Of a stretch of 64,000 nucleotides of DNA, positions 62,801 to 64,000 are shown in pieces. This DNA is from Pterois miles. Its lineage: Eukaryota > Chordata > Actinopteri > Perciformes > Scorpaenidae. A program made the position numbers and the translations under genes. The first letter of the stretch is position 1. Every line of letters begins with the position of its first letter. Location: contig CAMQGK010000166.1 of NCBI GenBank assembly GCA_947000775.1, positions 671,001-735,000 on the forward strand. The letters are read 5' to 3'. Below the pieces are notes generated by a model. The model saw only the letters and a program-made list of their open reading frames with translations. It was not told where the DNA came from and ran no database searches.

Positions 62801-63930
62801 GCTGGAGCCGGTGACACCACCAGACATGATTAACTACTTAAGACGATCGGCTCCGTCATTGGCTGCAAACCAGACACTTGATGTTGTGGTGGCGAGGAGG
62901 ACGCTGAGCAAAGTGTTGTCCATCATGGATAATCCACCACCTGGACAGACAGCGGAGCTCTTTCTCTGACTGACTCCCCTCTGTCTAACGGAGGCTCTCA
63001 GATCTAGAGTTTCTGCCTCAAGCGGACGCCATTCTGTATTACACCTGCAACAACCGAAACAAAACGCTGCAACTAGCACACTTAATACAGAGTATGTCAT
63101 TGCATACGTTGCTAATGTATATAGTAAGTTATTGATATTCTACATTCATATTTTATATTTTCTAAGGCAGTTGCAGTAGTAAATTTATAGTGTATTCAGA
63201 TATACTTGTTATATTGCATATACTATAGATATTATCTCAAGTTTTGATAGGTATAGTTACTGTATATTTACTGTTCCTGTGCATCGCCTGGAAAACCTGC
63301 TGCTGTAACACAAGAATTTCCCAATTTGGGATCAATAAAGTACATCCATCCATCCATCCATCTATACAACAAAGTAAAAGAATACAACTGTAATAGTCAG
63401 TATTTTGGTTTGTAGCGTTCCACCTGGCAGTAACATCCCGTCTGTACCTGGACGAGTGTTAGATCCCAGCCAGGTGGAAATGTAAGCCATACAGCATGGC
63501 CACATTCGACCCCACAAGTTGAAAGGTCACCTTACTCTGCCTCTTCCTGCTTCCTGGGAAAAGCTACAAGTAGCAGCAGTAGCAAACAAGTCAGTGATTT
63601 AACATGAATGACACAAGTGGCAACAACCGGAAATGCACGTCTAAATGCAAAGACCCACAGATGGGATGCCATTATCAGGACAAAGTATCCATACATGGAT
63701 CACATGTTAATATCAGGTATTACTGGAGCCTTTCAGTCCTCAGCTCTGACTTACTTGGGCCCAGTGTTGGCTGGTCTCTCAGTCTGGGTGGAGGTGGAGG
63801 ACGACGCAGCAGGAAGAGAGCTGGTGTCCATGAGTTGCAATGCTACTGCCGCTCTAACAGAGGAGGAAGATGGCGGTGGGGAGGAAGAGGACTGAAGTAC
63901 CTCTGGCGGTGAATGGGAGCTGCCGTCTCC
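23755..63930 (-). CDS. bag6: BAG6 (BAT3/Scythe), 18 exons, 5' end outside the window
   Basis: BAG6 is the scaffold of the cytosolic/nuclear BAG6-UBL4A-GET4 complex. That complex holds hydrophobic tail-anchored and mislocalised proteins and routes them to insertion or degradation; in mammals BAG6 also affects p300/p53 and histone methylation. Seen here in order: the DUF3538 region (three exons, 63930-57624), Pro/Thr/Gln-rich linkers, the long conserved middle (GLVGQLL, PELFTGIVQGVLS, FIQRLS, FFGDLLSLVCQSFSMVDMV, GLFECLALNLFCLGGEH, VNPSLVNWLTSMM), EPWAAAVPP, EWVPII, the nuclear signal PAKRRK, and the BAG-like C-terminus ending RFPNTQQAFSVEES. About 964 codons are present; mammalian BAG6 has about 1130, the difference being the ubiquitin-like N-terminal exons beyond 64000. 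Most junctions keep phase; three problems are listed as findings. Confidence 0.95.
24772..24918 (-). CDS. bag6: BAG6 exon, BAG-like domain
   Basis: Acceptor TTTCCGCCCTTAG, donor CAG|GTATCC; 49 codons, phase 0. SDAVSRAARAAGVLP and LQGELETPELQEAYAEQ match the mammalian SEAVSRAAKAAGARP ... EAPEVQESY region. GC-rich. Intron 23854-24771 has no recognisable element. Confidence 0.93.
25057..25164 (-). CDS. bag6: BAG6 exon with the nuclear localisation signal
   Basis: Acceptor CTTGGGCAG, donor AAG|GTTAGT; 36 codons, phase 0. It runs EWVPIIRRDMLSQRKV, TAQPPLSDAYRHG and MPAKRRK. The basic cluster is the signal that GET4 masks in the mammalian complex. Confidence 0.95.
25773..25943 (-). CDS. bag6: BAG6 exon ending EPWAAAVPP
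   Basis: Acceptor CTCTGTCAG, donor CCT|GTAAGG; 57 codons, phase 0. It starts MEDSSSPAPARTAEEAT and ends EVEPWAAAVPP, identical in its last residues to mammalian BAG6. The giant minisatellite begins about 41 bp upstream of its acceptor. Confidence 0.94.
25985..32847. repeat. 6.9-kb minisatellite, 69/72/75-bp unit
   Basis: About 97 copies of a 69-bp unit, lengthened to 72 or 75 bp by extra GAT triplets. Each unit contains TATATTAATACTGATATCAT, AGACTCAGGTAGACATTACT and CTCTATATCTATAGACTATA. Variants (GTTAATG, GACGATAG, ATACACTC, loss of CAT in GATATAGAC) recur in the same order about 2.7-3.0 kb apart, which shows large-block duplication. The array fills most of the BAG6 intron between 34932 and 25943. 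The same unit in opposite orientation occupies 55415-57032. Confidence 0.97.
32848..34931. other. rest of the BAG6 giant intron
   Basis: Unique AT-rich sequence with a (GATAA)n element tail at 33894-33920. No exon, open frame or transposon body recognised. Confidence 0.6.
34932..35066 (-). CDS. bag6: BAG6 exon, VNPSLVNWLTSMM
   Basis: Acceptor CTTTTCTGTAG, donor CAG|GTAATA; 45 codons, phase 0. RRMSADVNPSLVNWLTSMMS and MRLHVILEHNPVTEDQIQHY are close to the mammalian RRMSRGVNPSLVSWLTTMM segment. Confidence 0.95.
35150..35274 (-). CDS. bag6: BAG6 exon, GLFECLALN
   Basis: Acceptor TCTTCATGCAG, donor ATG|GTGAGT; 125 bp, phase 1 in and 0 out. It encodes DHSFGPGLLLLCTRGLFECL followed by ALNLFCLGGEHRSLTAVINH. 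GLFECLALNL.CLGG is a BAG6 hallmark. Confidence 0.96.
36166..36268 (-). CDS. bag6: BAG6 exon, DGVDIVQTNLSFL
   Basis: Acceptor GATGTCTAG, donor AACG|GTAAGA; 103 bp, phase 0 in and 1 out. ATVTARDGVDIVQTNLSFLR and QQFTQMASHILHPN align with the human PGVDIIRTNLEFLQEQF region. Confidence 0.95.
36364..36417 (-). CDS. bag6: BAG6 short exon, GLEEYIAESF
   Basis: Acceptor GTCTGCAG, donor TTT|GTAAGG; 18 codons, phase 0, TAAEDLIDGLEEYIAESF. The intron to 41631 contains a (GATAA)n tail (36452-36500) and the Tc1 element at 37391-40754. Confidence 0.93.
37740..40380 (-). pseudogene. Tc1 transposase pseudogene
   Basis: Recognisable pieces in order on the minus strand: the N-terminal DNA-binding part near 40241-40035 (VSPKLTWKISREVNNNPQTT and STIERVFTEE); a frameshifted middle; NLVKIQGTMKKEDYIRILDG; WTYQQDND, the region of the second catalytic Asp; about 39 tandem copies of DNDLKHTAQVVKKWFK; then GVSVLEWPSQSPDLSPTENL, the third catalytic residue region. 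Frameshifts and stops in the N-terminal half mean it is inactive. Confidence 0.9.
37856..39722. repeat. 48-bp minisatellite born inside the transposase
   Basis: About 39 head-to-tail copies of a 48-bp unit starting TTGTCCTTGAACCATTTCTT on the + strand. Each encodes the 16-residue block DNDLKHTAQVVKKWFK on the minus strand. Units end in ATCG or ATCA in a partly alternating order. Several units have 1-2-bp deletions (near 38055, 38188, 38503, 38521, 38545, 38855, 38951). The single ancestral block lies between two AGGACAATG-like words spaced 48 bp apart. Confidence 0.97.
40755..41630. other. intron DNA, nothing recognised
   Basis: Unique sequence between the Tc1 element and the next BAG6 exon. 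No gene or repeat body is visible. Confidence 0.5.
41631..41800 (-). CDS. bag6: BAG6 exon, FFGDLLSLVCQSFSMVDMV
   Basis: Acceptor CACCCCGACAG, donor GCT|GTGAGT; 170 bp, phase 1 in and 0 out. FFGDLLSLVCQSFSMVDMVL and LLHGNAQPLNRIQPQLTGFF match mammalian FFGALLSLLCQNFSMVDVVM. Confidence 0.96.
42238..42530 (-). CDS. bag6: BAG6 exon, PELFTGIVQGVLS (apparent 1-bp deletion)
   Basis: Acceptor TTGTTTGCAG, donor GTGG|GTGAGT; 293 bp. The 3' part reads GGDSLNPELFTGIVQGVLST, MMSSLGAQQGSGESIAQFIQ and RLSQTSNLFSPGSGDAV, clearly BAG6, and leaves phase 1 as the next exon needs. The 5' part reads in a different frame (FSAQPPAGGPGAPTP). The two frames meet at a C6 run (+ G6, 42453-42458), where one extra C would join them. 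This is either an assembly error or a real frameshift. Confidence 0.88.
43024..43320 (-). mobile_element. tRNA-derived SINE, copy 2
   Basis: Same element as 12430-12742: tRNA-like head on the minus strand at 43270-43320, conserved body, tail CCCACTGTGGGACTAATAAA and (CTTT)n at 43021-43038. It lies in the BAG6 intron beside the second Tc1 element. Confidence 0.85.
43795..44725 (+). pseudogene. Tc1-family transposase pseudogene
   Basis: Broken reading frames give, in order, an HTH-like N-terminus (around RNRLREARL, 43995-44030), a GFHC..DGR segment near 44125-44165 (position of the first Asp), LQQDN followed by RPHV near 44287-44316 (second Asp), and SPDMSPIDHVWDALDRR near 44505-44560 with a rewritten IQQATINNLISSMWRRC end near 44625-44680. 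Frameshifts, stops and the 32-bp array make it inactive. Confidence 0.85.
44306..44465. repeat. 32-bp tandem repeat inside the Tc1 transposase
   Basis: Five copies (starts 44306, 44338, 44370, 44402, 44434) of a 32-bp unit beginning GGCCCCATGTTGGAGGATCT. It begins directly after the QQDN motif holding the second catalytic Asp. Because 32 is not a multiple of three, the frame is destroyed. Confidence 0.95.
45183..45481 (-). CDS. bag6: BAG6 exon, ITVTLPGVPGFFQDMSDF
   Basis: Acceptor AACTTCTCCAG, donor CCG|GTGAGT; 299 bp, phase 1 in and 0 out with that donor. A Ser/Thr/Pro-rich start leads to LDQLLGSLLGGAAGLGGSG and SITVTLPGVPGFFQDMSDF, matching mammalian SQLLGNLLGPAG ... ITVAMPGVPAFLQGMTDF. 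The obvious donor does not keep phase with the next exon (see findings). Confidence 0.92.
46040..46200. repeat. SINE-like fragment
   Basis: Contains GACCTCTGCATTTAACCCAT, GGGGCTCAGTGTCTC, GGATCGAACCGCCGACG and ends GCCACAGCCGCCCC. This is the layout of a common fish tRNA-derived SINE on the minus strand. Degenerate. Confidence 0.55.
46367..46445 (-). CDS. bag6: BAG6 short exon, QMISGLVGQLL
   Basis: Acceptor CTGTGAGCAG, donor CCAG|GTGAGC; 79 bp, phase 0 in and 1 out. DTPLAPSSLTQMISGLVGQL LMPGQP aligns with mammalian SLAQMVSGLVGQLLMQP. Confidence 0.94.
47039..47345 (-). CDS. bag6: BAG6 exon, LSVYPGLPPEFMQAIVHQI
   Basis: Acceptor CTGTTTTTCAG, donor CCG|GTAACA; 307 bp, one base then 102 codons. 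It encodes TNLSVYPGLPPEFMQAIVHQ, ISHQAAAMATVASASHPAQM and a Pro/Thr-rich remainder ending TSIQQPGP. Its entry phase does not fit the obvious donor of the preceding exon. Confidence 0.9.
47483..47545 (-). CDS. bag6: BAG6 short exon, GSQVPGQPNTTGTGQPG
   Basis: Acceptor TGTTGAACAG, donor CCTG|GTGAGT; 63 bp, phase 1 in and 1 out. It encodes ESAAGSQVPGQPNTTGTGQP, comparable to the human GQQVPGFPTAPT stretch. The 13-bp array starts only about 10-15 bp upstream of the acceptor. Confidence 0.8.
47555..51160. repeat. 3.6-kb minisatellite (ACTGTAACAACAG-type units)
   Basis: Units of 10-16 bp such as GACTGTAACAACA, GGCTGTAACAACA and GACTGTAACA are arranged in variable higher-order patterns. The left third carries GACCATAACAACAACCTGTA-type blocks. 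One 660-bp block is present twice in tandem without a visible difference (48401-49060 and 49061-49720). The array fills most of the BAG6 intron 47546-51560. Cys/Tyr-rich open frames on the minus strand are artefacts. Confidence 0.97.
51561..51789 (-). CDS. bag6: BAG6 exon, VTMTSNG ... RVIRITHQTMEPVVMMQMNI
   Basis: Acceptor ATTTCTCCTCCAG, donor GATG|GTATGT; 229 bp, phase 0 in and 1 out. INLATPVTMTSNG, a Gln-rich linker, and GPRVIRITHQTMEPVVMMQM NID are near-identical to mammalian HPRVIRISHQSVEPVVMMHM. Confidence 0.96.
51790..53135. other. intron DNA with short repeats
   Basis: A (GATAA)n element tail at 52272-52330, TA-rich DNA near 52480-52515, GGTTCTGGTTCAGACCTT repeats at 52575-52625 and a (TTTA)n run at 52770-52795. 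No gene seen. Confidence 0.6.
53136..53460 (-). mobile_element. tRNA-derived SINE, copy 3
   Basis: Same family as 12430-12742. The 3' tail is (TTC)n (+ GAA repeats at 53140-53166), then TTTATTAGTCCCACAAGGGG and the conserved body with TGCCCAAGAGGTAAACTGGC. The tRNA head end is degenerate near 53400-53450 and abuts an inverted AACTCCCTACAG/CTGTAGGGAGTT pair at 53441-53472. Confidence 0.8.
54150..54590 (+). pseudogene. degenerate LINE reverse-transcriptase end
   Basis: Out-of-frame scraps on the plus strand follow the order of the RT C-terminus of fish L2/Rex-type LINEs: VNTGAPRA..GS (the NTGAPQG motif), EINNLAEWY-like, INGAEVV, then FRVLEISITGNL and LLRKLKRK. Many stops and frameshifts are present, and the catalytic FADD box is unrecognisable. 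Confidence 0.6.
54729..55270. repeat. interstitial telomere-like array (TTAGGG/TTAGGGG)
   Basis: About 540 bp of G-rich repeats on the + strand mixing GGTTAGGG, GGGTTAGGG and GGGTTAAGG. The commonest unit is the 7-mer TTAGGGG rather than the vertebrate telomere hexamer. It lies in the BAG6 intron, 145 bp from the inverted minisatellite. Confidence 0.95.
55415..57032. repeat. inverted copy of the 69/72-bp minisatellite, 1.6 kb
   Basis: About 23 units reading TATAGATATAGAGGAGTAAT, GTCTACCTGAGTCTATGATA and TCAGTATTAATATATCATCA, the reverse complement of the unit at 25985-32847. The same variant classes (CATCATCATC versus CATCATC, TTAACTATAG) are present. It lies in the BAG6 intron 51790-57623. 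Confidence 0.97.
57385..57612. repeat. 31-bp tandem repeat at a BAG6 donor
   Basis: Seven to eight copies of a unit of about 31 bp containing GCAGTATTTCTCCACAGTAT and CTGTTAATACT. It ends about 10 bp from the 5' splice site of the exon at 57624-57827 and occupies the first 230 bp of that intron. Confidence 0.92.
57624..57827 (-). CDS. bag6: BAG6 exon, DUF3538 second half
   Basis: Acceptor TGCTTCCACAG, donor CCA|GTAGGT; 68 codons, phase 0. TQEREEDQRLLNLVGDALRL, LGNSLVVLGDLRCNLA and PPPRHLYVVRPVARYTHPVL match mammalian EEDQRLINLVGESLRLLGNT ... DLRCNLACTPPRHLHVVRPM. Confidence 0.97.
57917..58240 (-). mobile_element. tRNA-derived SINE, decayed copy 4
   Basis: (AAG)n tail at 57919-57940, then the body with GGAGAGATGTCAGAGTGATG, GACAAGCGCCCGGAGCAGT and GTGCCCAAGAGG, and a badly worn tRNA-like head. 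The order matches the other three copies. Confidence 0.7.
58775..58840 (+). repeat. SINE/LINE 3' tail on the plus strand
   Basis: AATTTCCCCACTGTGGGACTAATAAAGG is followed by (TATCT)n, here on the + strand. Upstream sequence (58310-58770) includes GAATGTGTGTGTGAATGCTGAC and AGCGTGAAGCGCTTC, seen in common fish repeats, so this is probably the end of a longer dispersed element. Confidence 0.6.
59331..59371. repeat. (CCAGA)n microsatellite
   Basis: About eight copies of CCAGA in the BAG6 intron 57828-59701. The rest of that intron from 58841 shows no gene. Confidence 0.9.
59702..59831 (-). CDS. bag6: BAG6 exon, DUF3538 first half
   Basis: Acceptor CTGTCCTCAG, donor AAT|GTAAGG; 130 bp, phase 2 in and 0 out. 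PSPAELVEVLSEVRRVEESL and RPFIERTHSVLVAATSADYN NN match mammalian HPSPAEYVEVLQELQRLESRL ... TDYNNN. Confidence 0.96.
60650..63362 (+). mobile_element. degenerate non-LTR retrotransposon (L2/Rex-like LINE)
   Basis: Plus-strand scraps in correct order: ALQDCFESTDWDV near 60845-60885 (region between endonuclease and RT), LVPKKITSSGLND then LIALTSHVMKVLDRLVLAQL (61950-62060), LDPLLSAYQPHLGVDDAIIY (62080-62140), SWITSN (62265), LQKF..DDS (62440-62465, the catalytic FxDD region), LNVAKTREKVIDFRRKR (62552-62605) and a worn IPTPTPLC end. It ends with GGGATCAATAAAGTACATCC and (ATCC)n at 63330-63362. Many stops; inactive. A dispersed repeat related to 2191-2310 appears inserted near 61150-61290. Confidence 0.8.
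63363..63754. other. intron DNA next to the first visible BAG6 exon
   Basis: Unique sequence with no recognised element between the LINE end and the exon at 63755. Confidence 0.5.
63755..63930 (-). CDS. bag6: BAG6 first exon in the window
   Basis: Acceptor ATGTGTTGTAG, donor CCCAA|GTAAGT; 176 bp, phase 0 in and 2 out. It encodes a Ser/Pro-rich linker (SPPEVLQSSSSPPPSSSSVR, then LMDTSSLPAASSSTSTQT and ERPANTGP) that precedes DUF3538 in all BAG6 proteins. The ubiquitin-like and VMVGTF exons must lie to the right of the window. Confidence 0.88.
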
Positions 63931-64000
63931 CTACAACACATGAACACATCACAAGACCAACACACTCAGTCAGTGCTGTGGGCTGTACAGCTGATTCATG

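Noticed and set aside
60604..62833. Many 60-130-codon frames on both strands
   Set aside because: Plus-strand ones are pieces of a decayed LINE and minus-strand ones are their shadows.

Overview
The window looks like teleost fish nuclear DNA. It holds two interrupted protein genes with GT-AG introns, fish-type Tc1/Tc3 transposons with TA target duplications, tRNA-derived SINEs, degenerate LINEs, and a very heavy load of minisatellites: by eye about 20 kb, or roughly a third of the window. No bacterial or organellar features are present. Exon coordinates were read by hand from splice consensus, codon phase and remembered family sequence; no alignment was run.

Layout. 1-3110: three unrelated tandem arrays (157-bp, 65-bp and 10-bp units). 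3.1-7.9 kb: no recognisable gene, one 20-bp array. 7915-18100 (+): a complete six-exon C6orf136 homologue (DUF2358 family) whose introns carry a dead Tc3-like transposon, TA/TATG microsatellites, a 14-bp minisatellite that holds a SINE and half of a tRNA-Val gene, and 48-bp and 55-bp arrays. 18.2-23.7 kb: 3' regions, dispersed repeats, a retroviral-type pol scrap, and an unrecognised two-exon candidate small gene with its own polyadenylation signal. 23755-63930 (-): eighteen exons of BAG6 (BAT3/Scythe) running off the right edge, so the ubiquitin-like N-terminal exons lie beyond position 64000. C6orf136 and BAG6 are convergent.

The BAG6 introns are the unusual part. They contain a 6.9-kb 69/72-bp minisatellite and, about 22.6 kb away, a 1.6-kb array of the same unit in the opposite orientation, so the pair brackets eleven coding exons. 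They also contain two different Tc1-family transposons, each with a tandem expansion beginning at the conserved second catalytic-Asp motif of its transposase (about 39 copies of 48 bp in one, 5 copies of 32 bp in the other). A 3.6-kb 13-bp-type array has an exact 660-bp internal duplication, and a 540-bp TTAGGG/TTAGGGG telomere-like block sits beside the inverted array.

C6orf136 is an uncharacterised protein with a likely mitochondrial-type N-terminus. BAG6 is the scaffold of the BAG6-UBL4A-GET4 complex, which triages tail-anchored and mislocalised proteins. I see no sign that the two work together; they are neighbours in an MHC-related block. One BAG6 exon appears to lack one base in a C-run, and two BAG6 splice junctions do not keep phase with the obvious donors. 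Those three points deserve checking before the gene model is trusted.
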